Shown piece after piece: positions 9,208 to 18,029 of a DNA stretch of 64,000 nt. Positions within the stretch are counted from its first letter, which is position 1; every line of letters begins with the position of its first letter. The notes under the pieces are model-generated. The model was not told the origin of the DNA, searched no databases, and worked only from the letters and a program-made list of their open reading frames with translations. The position numbers were made by a program, and so were the translations under genes. Source of the DNA: Pseudomonas sp. 8AS (lineage in GTDB: Bacteria; Pseudomonadota; Gammaproteobacteria; Pseudomonadales; Pseudomonadaceae); the NCBI RefSeq assembly GCF_902506505.1, contig NZ_LR733406.1, positions 2,194,117-2,258,116 of the forward strand, written 5' to 3'.

Positions 9208-10647
9208 ATGACCAGCTTGTTGCTTTACCAACGCATCGCCCAGCAATTGGCCGAGGATATCCGCCGCGGCGTCTACCAGCCCGGCGAGCGGGTGCCCTCG
9301 GTGCGCAAGATGAGTTCGCAGCTCAGCGTCAGCCATGCCACCGTGCTGCAGGCCTATGCCAACCTGGAAGACCAGGGGCTGATCCGTGCCCGCCCGCAAT
9401 CCGGTTTCTATGTACACCAGAGCGCCTCGCTGACCGCGCCGACCCCGGATATCGCCCGGGTCGAGCTGCCGGGCCTGGTCACCCGCAGCAGCATCATCAG
9501 CCAGGTGCTCACCGATTCGCGCCAGGAGGGCGTGTTCCCCCTGGGCGCCGCCGTGCCGCACGTCGATTACCTGCCGGCGCGGGCGTTGCACCAGCAGTTG
9601 GCCAAGGTCACCCGTTTCCACAGCCCGCGCGCCTTCAGCTACATGTTCAGCCCCGGCTTCGAGCCGCTGCGTCGTCAGGTGGCGATCCGCATGCGCGATG
9701 CCGGGGTGGTGGTCGATCAGTCGGAAGTGGTGATCACCCATGGTTGCGTGGATGCCATCCACATGGCCCTGCGCGTGCTGACCAAGCCCGGTGATCTGAT
9801 TGCCGCCGAGTCGCCGACCTACTACGGCCTGCTGCAGCTGGCCGAGCTGCTCGGTCTCAAGGTCATCGAGATTCCCTGCGACCCGACCACCGGGATGAGC
9901 CTGGAAGCCCTGCAGCTGGCGGCCAACCAGTGGCCGATCAAGGCCCTGGTGCTGACGTCGCGGCTGAGCAACCCCATGGGCGGCAGCATGCCCGATGAGC
10001 GACAGAAGCAACTGCTGAAGTTCACCGCCGACTACGGCATCCAGGTGGTCGAAGACGATATCTACGGCGAACTGCTGTTCGAGCCGGGCCGGATCAAGGC
10101 GCTCAAGGCCTACGATCGCGAGGATCAGGTGGTGTACTGCTCGAGCTTCTCCAAGACCATCTCGCCGGGTGTGCGCATCGGCTGGATCATCGCCGGGCGC
10201 CATCAGGACGAGATCGAGCGGCTGCAGACCTTCAGTACCCACTCGGCCTGCAGCGTCACCCAGATGGGCGTGGCCGCCTACCTGGAGAATGGCGGTTACG
10301 ATCGTCATCTGCGCCATATCCGTCAGGAGTACCGCAAGAACATGACCGCCTACCAGTTGGCGGTGCAGCAGTACTTCCCGGAAGGCACGCAGATGACCCG
10401 CCCGCATGGTGGCTTCATCCTCTGGGTCAGCCTGCCGGGTCGGGTCAGCGCCAAGGAGCTGCATGTGCGGGCCTTGCAGCAGGGCATCAGCGTGGCGCCG
10501 GGGCTGATCTTCAGCAACACCGAGCAGTTCAACAACTGCCTGCGCCTGACCTGCGGCGTGCCGTGGAATCGCGAGGCCGAGCGGGCGATGATGACCCTCG
10601 GCAGGCTCGCCGGGCAGTTGTGCCAGGAGGCCGCGGCGAACCACTGA
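9208..10647 (+). CDS. MocR-family regulator (GntR HTH fused to aminotransferase-like domain)
   Basis: 479 aa. The ATG at 9208 is chosen because AAGGA is 9 bp upstream and the GntR domain (YQRIAQQLAEDIRRGVYQPG) starts at once. The winged helix occupies residues 1-75. The rest is a fold-type-I aminotransferase domain, with the PLP-binding lysine in SSFSKTISPGVRIGW (about K316). The family uses PLP or an amino-acid aldimine as effector. No metabolic target gene lies next to it: both flanking units are separate and the upstream one ends in a terminator. The regulon cannot therefore be inferred beyond likely autoregulation. Confidence 0.9.
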   Translation: MTSLLLYQRIAQQLAEDIRRGVYQPGERVPSVRKMSSQLSVSHATVLQAYANLEDQGLIRARPQSGFYVHQSASLTAPTPDIARVELPGLVTRSSIISQVLTDSRQEGVFPLGAAVPHVDYLPARALHQQLAKVTRFHSPRAFSYMFSPGFEPLRRQVAIRMRDAGVVVDQSEVVITHGCVDAIHMALRVLTKPGDLIAAESPTYYGLLQLAELLGLKVIEIPCDPTTGMSLEALQLAANQWPIKALVLTSRLSNPMGGSMPDERQKQLLKFTADYGIQVVEDDIYGELLFEPGRIKALKAYDREDQVVYCSSFSKTISPGVRIGWIIAGRHQDEIERLQTFSTHSACSVTQMGVAAYLENGGYDRHLRHIRQEYRKNMTAYQLAVQQYFPEGTQMTRPHGGFILWVSLPGRVSAKELHVRALQQGISVAPGLIFSNTEQFNNCLRLTCGVPWNREAERAMMTLGRLAGQLCQEAAANH

Positions 10648-10729
10648 TTGTTCACCCGGCTTAACCCGAATGATTTGCTGGCGTCGTCTACCTGAGCGAA
10701 TGAACCTTTCGCCCCAGGAGACCGCCAGC

Positions 10730-12499
10730 ATGTCCGACATCACCACCCTGATCCGCCAACCCCTGCTCGCCGGTTTCAGCGCCGGCCTGGCCCTGGCGCT
10801 GGCCGCCTGCAGCGCCGCCAATAACGACGCCCCTAGCGACACCGAGAAGAAAGCCGCGGCCAAACCAGCCGAGCCGGTCGTGCAGCAGCAGGTGCTGCAT
10901 GAGGAAGTGGATGCCAATGCGGCCTATCGCGCGCCGGCCAGGATCAAGGCCGAAGCGGCCAGCGTCGCCGGCGCCATGGAAACCAGCAAGATGCTGCCGC
11001 AGAGCCTGCCGATGATCGCGCCGGCGCCCATGGCCGACAGCGCCCAGTTCGGCTATCAGGATGTGTACCGCGAGCAGTACCAGAAGGTCGAAGACAACCC
11101 GGTGCAGGCCGTGGCCGAGCAACCGGTGTCGACCTTCAGCATCGACGTCGATACTGGCAGCTACGCCAACGTGCGCCGTTTCCTCAATGACGGCAGCCTG
11201 CCGCCCAGGGATGCGGTGCGCCTGGAGGAGCTGGTCAACTACTTCCCCTATGCCTATCCGCAACCGACTGGCGACACCCCGTTCGGCGTCGGCACCGAGC
11301 TGGCCAGCTCACCGTGGAATCCGCAGACCCGCCTGCTGCGAGTGGCGATCAAGGCCTCCGACCTGAGCGCCGCCGAGTTGCCGCCGGCCAACCTGGTGTT
11401 CCTGGTCGACGTATCCGGCTCCATGGACCGCCGCGAAGGCCTGCCGATGGTGCAGAGCACGCTCAAACTGCTGGTCGACCAGCTGCGCCCGCAGGATCGC
11501 GTGGCCCTGGTCACCTATGCCGGCGATGCCAGCGTGGTGCTGGAATCCACTGCCGGCAGCGAGAAAGCCAAGATCCGCGCGGCCATCGACCGGCTCAGCG
11601 CTGGCGGCTCCACCGCCGGCGAGTCGGGCATCCAGCTGGCCTACCAGGAAGCGCAGAAGGGCCTACTCAAGGACGGGATCAACCGCATCCTGCTGGCCAC
11701 CGACGGTGACTTCAACGTCGGCATCAGCGACTTCGAGACCCTCAAGCAGCTGGCCGCCGACAAGCGCAAGACCGGCGTGTCGCTGACCACCCTGGGCTTC
11801 GGCACCGACAACTACAACGAGCAGCTGATGGAGCAGCTGGCCGATGCCGGCGACGGCAACTACGCCTACATCGACAACCTGCGCGAGGCGCGCAAGGTGC
11901 TGGTCGACCAGCTCAGCTCGACCCTGGCCGTGGTGGCCAAGGACGTGAAGATCCAGGTCGAGTTCAACCCGGCCGAGGTCAGCGAGTACCGCCTGCTGGG
12001 CTACGAGAACCGCGCGCTGAAGCGCGAGGACTTCAGCAACGACAAGGTCGACGCCGGTGAGATCGGTGCCGGGCACACGGTCACCGCGCTGTATGAAATC
12101 GTCCCGGTCGGCGCCAAGGGCTGGCTGGAGCCGCTGCGCTACGCCGAGGCCGGCAAGGGCGCGGGCAAGCCCGGCGAGATCGCCTGGCTGCGCCTGCGCT
12201 ACAAGGCGCCGGAGGGTGGCAGCAGCAAGCTGGTCGAGGTGCCGATCGCCAAGGGCGAGGGCGTGACCCCGATCGCCCAGGCCAGCGAGGACCTGCGCTT
12301 CGCCGCCGCCGTAGCCGCCTTCGCTCAGCAACTCAAGGAGGGCAAATACACCGGCGAGTTCGGCCTGGCGGATAGCGCCAAGCTGGCACGTGGCGCCAAG
12401 GGCGAGGATCGCTATGGCCTGCGCGCCGAGTTCGTCCAGCTGGTCGAACTGGCGCAAAGCCTGCAAACTCCGCAAAACGTTCAAGTCAGGGCCGACTAA
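10730..12499 (+). CDS. VWA-domain lipoprotein, YfbK-like
   Basis: 589 aa from the ATG at 10730, chosen because AGGAG precedes it by 9 bp and the lipobox LALAAC then sits at residues 22-27. After a 100-residue Ala/Pro-rich linker comes the YfbK N-terminal region (VSTFSIDVDTGSYANVRRFL). Next is a von Willebrand A domain with intact MIDAS DVSGS near residue 227 and TDGDFNVG near 324, then the C-terminal DUF3520-like region (DVKIQVEFNPAEVSEYRLLG). VWA domains bind protein partners through a metal ion. The sigma-factor gene begins at the very next base, so the VWA protein probably belongs to the same envelope regulatory unit. Confidence 0.88.
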   Translation: MSDITTLIRQPLLAGFSAGLALALAACSAANNDAPSDTEKKAAAKPAEPVVQQQVLHEEVDANAAYRAPARIKAEAASVAGAMETSKMLPQSLPMIAPAPMADSAQFGYQDVYREQYQKVEDNPVQAVAEQPVSTFSIDVDTGSYANVRRFLNDGSLPPRDAVRLEELVNYFPYAYPQPTGDTPFGVGTELASSPWNPQTRLLRVAIKASDLSAAELPPANLVFLVDVSGSMDRREGLPMVQSTLKLLVDQLRPQDRVALVTYAGDASVVLESTAGSEKAKIRAAIDRLSAGGSTAGESGIQLAYQEAQKGLLKDGINRILLATDGDFNVGISDFETLKQLAADKRKTGVSLTTLGFGTDNYNEQLMEQLADAGDGNYAYIDNLREARKVLVDQLSSTLAVVAKDVKIQVEFNPAEVSEYRLLGYENRALKREDFSNDKVDAGEIGAGHTVTALYEIVPVGAKGWLEPLRYAEAGKGAGKPGEIAWLRLRYKAPEGGSSKLVEVPIAKGEGVTPIAQASEDLRFAAAVAAFAQQLKEGKYTGEFGLADSAKLARGAKGEDRYGLRAEFVQLVELAQSLQTPQNVQVRAD

Positions 12500-13084
12500 T
12501 TGAACCTTCCACTGCAAGACGATGACGCCGCGCTGCTGCGGCGTTATCGCCAAGGCGATGCCGGGGCCTTTGCGCAGCTGTACGAGCGCCATCGCCTCGG
12601 CCTGTTTCGTTTCCTGCTGGGCCTGTGTGGCGACCACGCCCTGGCCGAGGAGGTGTTCCAGGACACCTGGATGAGCCTGATCCGCAGCGCCAGCGAGCAA
12701 CGCGAGGCGGTGCTGTTCAAGACCTGGCTGTACCAGATCGCGCGCAACCGCCTGATCGACCACTGGCGCAAGTCCGGTCGCCACCAGGGAAAGCTCGATG
12801 AGTACGACGAGCAGCAGCACGCCAGCGCTGATCCGGGCCCCGGCCCCGAGCAGCAACTGCTGCTCAGTCGTGACCAGGAGCGCCTGCAGGCGGCCCTGGC
12901 CGACCTGCCCGAGGAGCAGCGCGAGGTGTTCCTGTTGCGCGCCCATGGTGATCTGGAACTGCACGAGATCGCCGACCTTACCCAGACCCCGGCGGAAACC
13001 GTGAAGAGTCGTCTGCGTTACGCGTTGAACAAGTTGCGTCGGCTGCTGGCCGATCCGGCTGCGGCCGAGGAGGTATCCGCATGA
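12500..13084 (+). CDS. ECF-family RNA polymerase sigma factor
   Basis: 194 aa. Sigma region 2 spans about residues 18-90 (GDAGAFAQLYERHR, DTWMSLIR, FKTWLYQIARNRLIDHWRKS) and region 4 about residues 135-185 (LPEEQREVFLLR, then HEIADLTQTPAETVKSRLRYAL). The predicted start is a TTG immediately after the upstream stop codon, with AGGG about 9 bp before it; such a start suggests low, coupled expression. The next gene overlaps by four bases and encodes a single-span protein in the place where an anti-sigma factor is expected. The regulon is unknown. Confidence 0.92.
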   Translation: MNLPLQDDDAALLRRYRQGDAGAFAQLYERHRLGLFRFLLGLCGDHALAEEVFQDTWMSLIRSASEQREAVLFKTWLYQIARNRLIDHWRKSGRHQGKLDEYDEQQHASADPGPGPEQQLLLSRDQERLQAALADLPEEQREVFLLRAHGDLELHEIADLTQTPAETVKSRLRYALNKLRRLLADPAAAEEVSA

Positions 13085-13950
13085 GCCCCCAAGACAAAGA
13101 CCTGCAGCACAAAGACCTGCAGCAGGAGCAGCAACTGCTGCAGCATTACCGCCAGCACAGCCAGGGCGAGCCATCTGCCGCCGTGGATGCGCTGATCCTT
13201 GCCGCCGCCCGCCAGGCCGTCGCGCCGGCCACGCCCAGCGCCGCCCAGCGCCTGCATGGCTGGCTGTTCGGCCGCGGCAGTCGTACCCGCTGGTCCGTGG
13301 CGTTTGCTGGCCTGGCCACTCTGGGCATCGGCCTGAGCCTGACCTGGCGCACCCAGGAACAGGCGCCCACGGCCTACGATATGCCGGCACCAGTTGCTGC
13401 TGAAGCGCCAGCCGCGGCGCCGGTCCTGCGGGAAATGGCGCCGCAGGTGGCTCCCGAGGCTCACCCGCTGTCTGCCGAGGTGGAGCAGAAAAAAGTCCAG
13501 GCGGCGAGCAGTAAGGCCGAGGTGGCCGAGTCCGTTGCCGGAGCGGTCGCCCCAAAAGTGGCCTACAGGGCCGCCCCGTCGACCACTGTCCTGCAGCCTC
13601 AGGCGGCACCGGCCAAGCCCGCCGCACCGCCGGTAGAGGCTCTGGCCGATTTCGCTGCGGCTCCGGCCCGCGACGAGGCCCAGGCGCTCGCCAAGGCCAG
13701 GCAGCAGGCGCAGACCGCAACCGGGGCGTGGGACGAGGAGCAGTCGGCGGGTCTGGGCCATTCCGAGGTGGACGAGGCACCGCCGCTGGAGCTGCAACTG
13801 CACAATGTGTTGCGCATGCGCCAGGCCGGGCAGCACGCCGACGCCGATCGGCTGCTGGCAATGCTCAAGCGGGAGCATCCGCAGCGGGACCTGGACAGCG
13901 AGCTCAAGCGCCTGCAGGCCGAGTTGGAAAAGCCGGCCAGTTCCCGCTAG
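13081..13950 (+). CDS. Single-span membrane protein, putative anti-sigma factor
   Basis: 289 aa, starting in the ATGA overlap with the sigma gene. Residues 1-68 are cytoplasmic and highly charged (Gln/Lys-rich). One transmembrane segment follows at about 70-89 (RWSVAFAGLATLGIGLSLTW), then about 130 residues of Ala/Pro-rich extracytoplasmic linker. A helical C-terminus (LHNVLRMRQAGQHADADRLL) closes it. The position and topology suit an anti-sigma factor. However, no zinc-binding HxxxCxxC motif is present and there are no cysteines in the N-terminal region. The anti-sigma role is therefore an inference from context. Confidence 0.65.
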   Translation: MSPQDKDLQHKDLQQEQQLLQHYRQHSQGEPSAAVDALILAAARQAVAPATPSAAQRLHGWLFGRGSRTRWSVAFAGLATLGIGLSLTWRTQEQAPTAYDMPAPVAAEAPAAAPVLREMAPQVAPEAHPLSAEVEQKKVQAASSKAEVAESVAGAVAPKVAYRAAPSTTVLQPQAAPAKPAAPPVEALADFAAAPARDEAQALAKARQQAQTATGAWDEEQSAGLGHSEVDEAPPLELQLHNVLRMRQAGQHADADRLLAMLKREHPQRDLDSELKRLQAELEKPASSR

Positions 13951-14002
13951 CGGCGGGCCCCCCGGCTAGAATGCGGCTCCTTCCCGCGCAAGGAGCCGCG
14001 CC

Positions 14003-16474
14003 GTGTCGTACCAAGAAACCCCGGAAGAGGCCAGGGAACCGCTGGGCAAGATCGTCCCGATGCTGCTCTGGGAACTGGCCAGGCTGGTCGTGCCGATTGC
14101 CGCCGTGGCCCTGCTGCAGCCTCTGGCGGCGCTGGCGGTGGTGCTGTCGTTCAGCCTGCTGACTGGCCTATTTGCGTTGCTCAAGTGGCCGAAAACCGCC
14201 AAGGCGCTGAGCTGGTTGCTGACTGCCGCGGTTATCGGCCTGTGCTTTGCCGTGTTCAGCTGGATGGCCAGTTGGTGGGGTATCCCGCTCTGCGTGATTC
14301 TGCTGCTGGTCGGCATGGCCTGTGTGAGCAGTTACGAGCGCTATCTGGGGCTGGCCAAGGCCAAGCCGCAGCCGATCGAGGCGCCTGCGCAGCGCGGGGC
14401 CAGTGCCTGGCATGGCGAGGACCTGCTGACGCCCGAGGGCGAGCCGGTGCGTTGCCTGTCCATGGGCGAGATCGCCATGGGCGGGCCGACCTATGGCACC
14501 TACCTGTTTCCCGATGGCGTGCTGCTCGATGGCCTCGGCTCCTCGCTGCGCTTTTCCAGCAGCGGCCGCTACTTCGCCGCGCCCTTGCCGAGCCGCGAAC
14601 GCTGGGGCCTGCTGATCCTCGATCGCCAGGAAAAGCGCGTGTACCGCAACACCGAGATCGGCCAGTTCTGGGAAATCGACGAGTTCACCGACCAGGCCAT
14701 CAGCGGCCGGCACAGCCCACTGGTGGGCAACCAGGGCTATCGCATGCCGCTGGCCGACCTGCTGGCGCAGAGCGAGGGCGTCGATCTGGTGGCGGTGCGC
14801 GACCTGTGGCTGGAGCCGGGCTGGCACCAGGCGTCGGCGGACAAGACGTTCCCCGCGCCCGCCGGGGAGCATCGCCTGCGTGGCATCAGCCACCTGCCGG
14901 ACAACCTGCGCGAGCTGGACGACCCCACCGAACTGCTGCGTTACCCGGCGCTGCGCCTGGAGATCGATGGCACGCTGAGCGAACTGCTGATCGATGCCGA
15001 CGAGCAACCGCTGTGGCGTGCCGATGGCCAGGCCCTGGTCTGCCATGCCATCACCCTGGCCGCTACCCGGCGCTGGCCGCGCCAGCTGTGGTTGTGGCAG
15101 GCCGGCCAGGGCTGGCGGCAACTGCCCGCCGGCTGGGTTCAGGCCGAAGACGAGCCGGATCTGTCCTGGGATGGGCTGATTAGCCTGGAGCAGGATCAGC
15201 TGCAACTGGCCGGCTCCTTCAACGCGCCTTATCTCGACCACCTGCATTTCGGCTACTGGCTGCACAGCACCTGCAGCGACATCGAGACAGCCATCGGCCA
15301 CGATGGCGAAGGGCGCATCCTGCTCGGCGAGTACCGCCGCAGCCGCCTGACCCTGCTGCAGCCACTGGCCGGGCAGGGCGCGCGCGGGGAAAGCGCGCTG
15401 CTGAGCCAAGCGCTGCTCGGCGATGTAGTTGCGCGCTTCGACTGGCGCCGCGACAGCCACGACGGCCGCCTGGGCGCCTATGCCTGTCGCATCGGTGACT
15501 GGCAGCTGGAAGGCGATTGGCTGCTCGATCACCGGGTTTCCGACTGTGGCCGCTACCTGGCCCTGGTGGCCTTTGCCGAGGCGCCGGCGGTGCCGCATCG
15601 GGTCTGTGTGGCCGTTCTGCAGCAGCGCCGCCTGCTGCCTTACGCCGGGCAACCGCTGGTGGCTCGCCTGCTGGATTTTCGCGGCGGCGTGCTGCGCCTG
15701 GCCGAGGTGCTCGGGCGCTTTGGCCGCGACGAGCGCGATACGCCGCTGCGCCGTTTCGACCAGGCCGCTCCGGCCGCCGAGCGCGCCGCGCGCTTTGTCG
15801 AAGGTGACGACGACACGCGGCCTTATTACCAGCCACTCGCTCTGCGCGTCGGCGAGCGGGATCTGCAGGCGCTGCCGAACTGGCGCCTGGTCGAGCGAGC
15901 GCAGGTGGCCAATGCCGATGGCGACTTCGTCCTGCCGGCCCCGGGCGGCCGAGATGCGGCCTGGTTGTTCGGTGCGCAGAGCGAGTTTGCCGACCATTAC
16001 CTGCGCGAGCGTCATCCGCGCGGCGGCGGCTGTTTACTCACGGCTTCCGGCCTGGCCCTGGCCAACCTGGGGCCGTCGCTGATCTGGTCGGAGGATGGCC
16101 GCTACCTGGCGCTGACCCGCCATATCCGGCGCATGGAGGCCCGCGAGCGGGTCGGTACCGATCAATGGCAGCTGCTGCTCGATGTGCAGCAGCGCACCCT
16201 GCGCGATACGGCCAGCCATATCGGCTGCATGCCGCAGTTTCTGCGCTTCGACGCCTGCTGCATCGAGCTGCGGGTGCTGCCCAGCGACTGGGAGCATGAA
16301 GACTCGGCCGGCGAATGGCAGGTGCGGCGCATCGAGCTGAGCCAGCTGCTGGCGCTGTGCACGGTCGAGTTCGAGGCCCGCGGTTCGTTGTGGCTGCCAG
16401 CGGAGGAGCTGGTGCGGGCCGGCCAGTGGCAGCGCCTGGAGAGCAGCCATCTGCAACCCTGGCGCTCTGGCTAA
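14003..16474 (+). CDS. Unrecognised 823-aa membrane protein with beta-propeller-like repeats
   Basis: Begins with GTG at 14003, preceded by AAGGAG. About residues 15-110 form three or four hydrophobic segments (for example LLTAAVIGLCFAVFSWMA and IPLCVILLLVGMACVSS). The remaining roughly 700 residues are soluble. A short motif of the form S-x-x-GRY-hydrophobic-A recurs near residues 185, 515 and 698 (SSSGRYFAA, SDCGRYLAL, SEDGRYLAL). It is followed each time by a strand and a basic residue, as in blades of TolB/WD40-like propellers. I do not recognise a named family. A TAGAAT -10-like element at about 13967 suggests its own promoter, although it follows the sigma/anti-sigma pair by only 52 bp. 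Confidence 0.7.
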   Translation: MSYQETPEEAREPLGKIVPMLLWELARLVVPIAAVALLQPLAALAVVLSFSLLTGLFALLKWPKTAKALSWLLTAAVIGLCFAVFSWMASWWGIPLCVILLLVGMACVSSYERYLGLAKAKPQPIEAPAQRGASAWHGEDLLTPEGEPVRCLSMGEIAMGGPTYGTYLFPDGVLLDGLGSSLRFSSSGRYFAAPLPSRERWGLLILDRQEKRVYRNTEIGQFWEIDEFTDQAISGRHSPLVGNQGYRMPLADLLAQSEGVDLVAVRDLWLEPGWHQASADKTFPAPAGEHRLRGISHLPDNLRELDDPTELLRYPALRLEIDGTLSELLIDADEQPLWRADGQALVCHAITLAATRRWPRQLWLWQAGQGWRQLPAGWVQAEDEPDLSWDGLISLEQDQLQLAGSFNAPYLDHLHFGYWLHSTCSDIETAIGHDGEGRILLGEYRRSRLTLLQPLAGQGARGESALLSQALLGDVVARFDWRRDSHDGRLGAYACRIGDWQLEGDWLLDHRVSDCGRYLALVAFAEAPAVPHRVCVAVLQQRRLLPYAGQPLVARLLDFRGGVLRLAEVLGRFGRDERDTPLRRFDQAAPAAERAARFVEGDDDTRPYYQPLALRVGERDLQALPNWRLVERAQVANADGDFVLPAPGGRDAAWLFGAQSEFADHYLRERHPRGGGCLLTASGLALANLGPSLIWSEDGRYLALTRHIRRMEARERVGTDQWQLLLDVQQRTLRDTASHIGCMPQFLRFDACCIELRVLPSDWEHEDSAGEWQVRRIELSQLLALCTVEFEARGSLWLPAEELVRAGQWQRLESSHLQPWRSG

Positions 16475-16564
16475 AGGGGCTGGAAATATCATGGCAAGGC
16501 GCTCTGCTTGTCAGAACGACGGGCAGGGGCGAGCATAAGGCGTCCTGTTTCGATCCTGCCTGCC

Positions 16565-17080
16565 ATGACCGCTTTTCGTTTGACTGCCCTGCTACTGGCG
16601 CTGGGCCTGCTTGCGGCCTGCGACGAGCCGCCCAAGCCGCCTGCCCCGGTGCCGACTCCGCCGAGAATCGAAGCGCCGCCTGCTAGCCCCGGCGAGCCGC
16701 TGGCCCGCGCCACCGTGGAGCCGGTGGTTAGTCCAGCGCAGGCCCAGCCGGCGGCGCCGCAGGACAAACCCGAGCCCCGCACCCCGGTTCGCCAGGAGGC
16801 CAAGCCGCCGCCTGTCGCGAAGGCGGCGGCGCAACTTCCCAAGCGTTTGCCTCCGGTCAAGCTCGATCTGCGTCTGCCGGCCGAACTGGTCGAGCAGATG
16901 GAGCTGGGCGAGCCGCTGGCGGAGTTGCCGAGCGAGCCTCTGCTGCCTCCGCTGTTCGTGGAAAAGCCAGCCAAGCCGGGGCCGTTCCAGCTCAATGGCC
17001 GGTTGATCACCAACGATGAGAGCGAGGACTACTGGGATTCGGTGGAAGGCGCCGAACTGCAGTTCGAGTTCCGCAACTAG
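16565..17080 (+). CDS. Pro/Ala-rich lipoprotein, unknown function
   Basis: 171 aa from the ATG at 16565, which gives a clean lipoprotein signal (RLTALLLALGLLAAC). The mature region begins with a long Pro/Ala linker (about residues 22-100). A short ordered part follows (KLDLRLPAELVEQMELGEPL, then FQLNGRLITNDESEDYWDSV region) and ends in a predicted strand, LQFEFRN. The linker suggests an envelope-spanning tether. No family is recognised. The ribosome-binding site is poor, and the gene follows the 823-aa protein by 90 bp. Confidence 0.6.
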   Translation: MTAFRLTALLLALGLLAACDEPPKPPAPVPTPPRIEAPPASPGEPLARATVEPVVSPAQAQPAAPQDKPEPRTPVRQEAKPPPVAKAAAQLPKRLPPVKLDLRLPAELVEQMELGEPLAELPSEPLLPPLFVEKPAKPGPFQLNGRLITNDESEDYWDSVEGAELQFEFRN

Positions 17081-17090
17081 CGCAGGACTG

Positions 17091-17124
17091 TGCTGTGGGG
17101 GCGAATGCATTCGCTCCCACAGCA
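17091..17124. repeat. 34-bp near-perfect palindrome between convergent genes
   Basis: The two arms TGCTGTGGG and CCCACAGCA flank a centre reading GCGAATGCATTCGC, with a single mismatch between arms. It lies between the 3' ends of the lipoprotein gene and atuG, and probably folds as a transcript-end hairpin or REP-type element. Confidence 0.75.
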
Positions 17125-17131
17125 GGACGGG

Positions 17132-17950
17132 TCAGTCGACGAACAGGTCGGTCATCAGCTTGCCGGCCGGGTCATAGCGGTACTGCTCGAAGTCTTCCTG
17201 GCCCTGTTCGCGCAGAATCTCCTCATCGATCAGCAGGCGGCCGCTGATGCTGCGTTCGCTGCTGGCGAGGATGGCGCAGGCGGCGTCGGCCATGATCGCC
17301 GGCAGGCGTGCAGCCTTCATCACCGCCGGGCCGCCGGCCTCGAACTCGATGGCGGCGGTGGCGATCACCGTCTTCGGCCATAGTGAGTTGACGCTGATGC
17401 CGTACTTCCTGAATTCCTCATGCATCCCTAAGGTCAGCATGCTCATGCCGTACTTGGTGGTGGTGTAGGGGCCGTAGCTGGCGAACCACTTGGGGTCGAG
17501 GTTGAGCGGTGGCGACAGGCTGAGGATATGGCCGCGGCTTACCTTGAGGTAGGGCAGGGCGGCCTGGCTGCAAACCATCACCGCGCGGCTGTTGATCTGG
17601 AACATCAGGTCGTAGCGCTTGGGCTCCAGGTGCTCGACACCCTTGAGGCGGATGGCGCCAGCGTTGTTGATCAGTGCGTCGATGCCGCCGAAGTGCGCGG
17701 CAGCCTGGGCCATGGCGGCCTTCACCGCCTCTTCGTCACGCACGTCCAGTTGCAGGGCCAGGGCCTTGCCGCCAGCGGCCTCGACCTCGGCGGCCACCGA
17801 GTGGATGGTGCCCGGCAGCTTGGGATGGGCTTCGGCGCTCTTGGCGGCGATGACGATATTGGCGCCCTGGGCGGCGGCCTTGAGGGCGATCTCGCGGCCG
17901 ATGCCACGGCTGGCGCCGGTGATGAACAGGGTTTTGCCTTGCAGGGACAT
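17132..17950 (-). CDS. atuG: Short-chain dehydrogenase of the acyclic-terpene cluster (AtuG-like)
   Basis: 272 aa from the ATG at 17950, chosen over the longer frame because AGGAG lies just upstream and the NAD-binding motif TGASRGIG then falls near residue 11. NNAG and the catalytic Ser/YxxxK region (SPPLNLDPKWFASYGPYTTTKYG) are present. Its exact role in citronellol/geraniol degradation is not established; oxidation of an alcohol or hydroxyacyl intermediate is plausible. It is the last gene of the atu operon here; the acyl-CoA synthetase gene atuH that follows atuG in P. aeruginosa is absent. Confidence 0.82.
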   Translation of the reverse strand: MSLQGKTLFITGASRGIGREIALKAAAQGANIVIAAKSAEAHPKLPGTIHSVAAEVEAAGGKALALQLDVRDEEAVKAAMAQAAAHFGGIDALINNAGAIRLKGVEHLEPKRYDLMFQINSRAVMVCSQAALPYLKVSRGHILSLSPPLNLDPKWFASYGPYTTTKYGMSMLTLGMHEEFRKYGISVNSLWPKTVIATAAIEFEAGGPAVMKAARLPAIMADAACAILASSERSISGRLLIDEEILREQGQEDFEQYRYDPAGKLMTDLFVD

Positions 17951-17975
17951 GGGGCGACTCCTTGTGCATTGCGTG

Positions 17976-18022
17976 GGGTGCGCCGCGCGCACCACAGGGG
18001 CTCCGGTGCGCACGGCGCACCC
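17976..18022. repeat. Intra-operon inverted repeat between atuF and atuG
   Basis: GGGTGCGCCGCGCGCACC and GGTGCGCACGGCGCACCC form 18-bp arms around an 11-base loop. A related sequence (GTGTGCCGTGCGCACCC) occurs near 36531 inside the 460-bp element, so this is a dispersed repeat family. In the atuF-atuG mRNA it would form a stable hairpin. Confidence 0.75.
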
Positions 18023-18029
18023 TAGGGTT

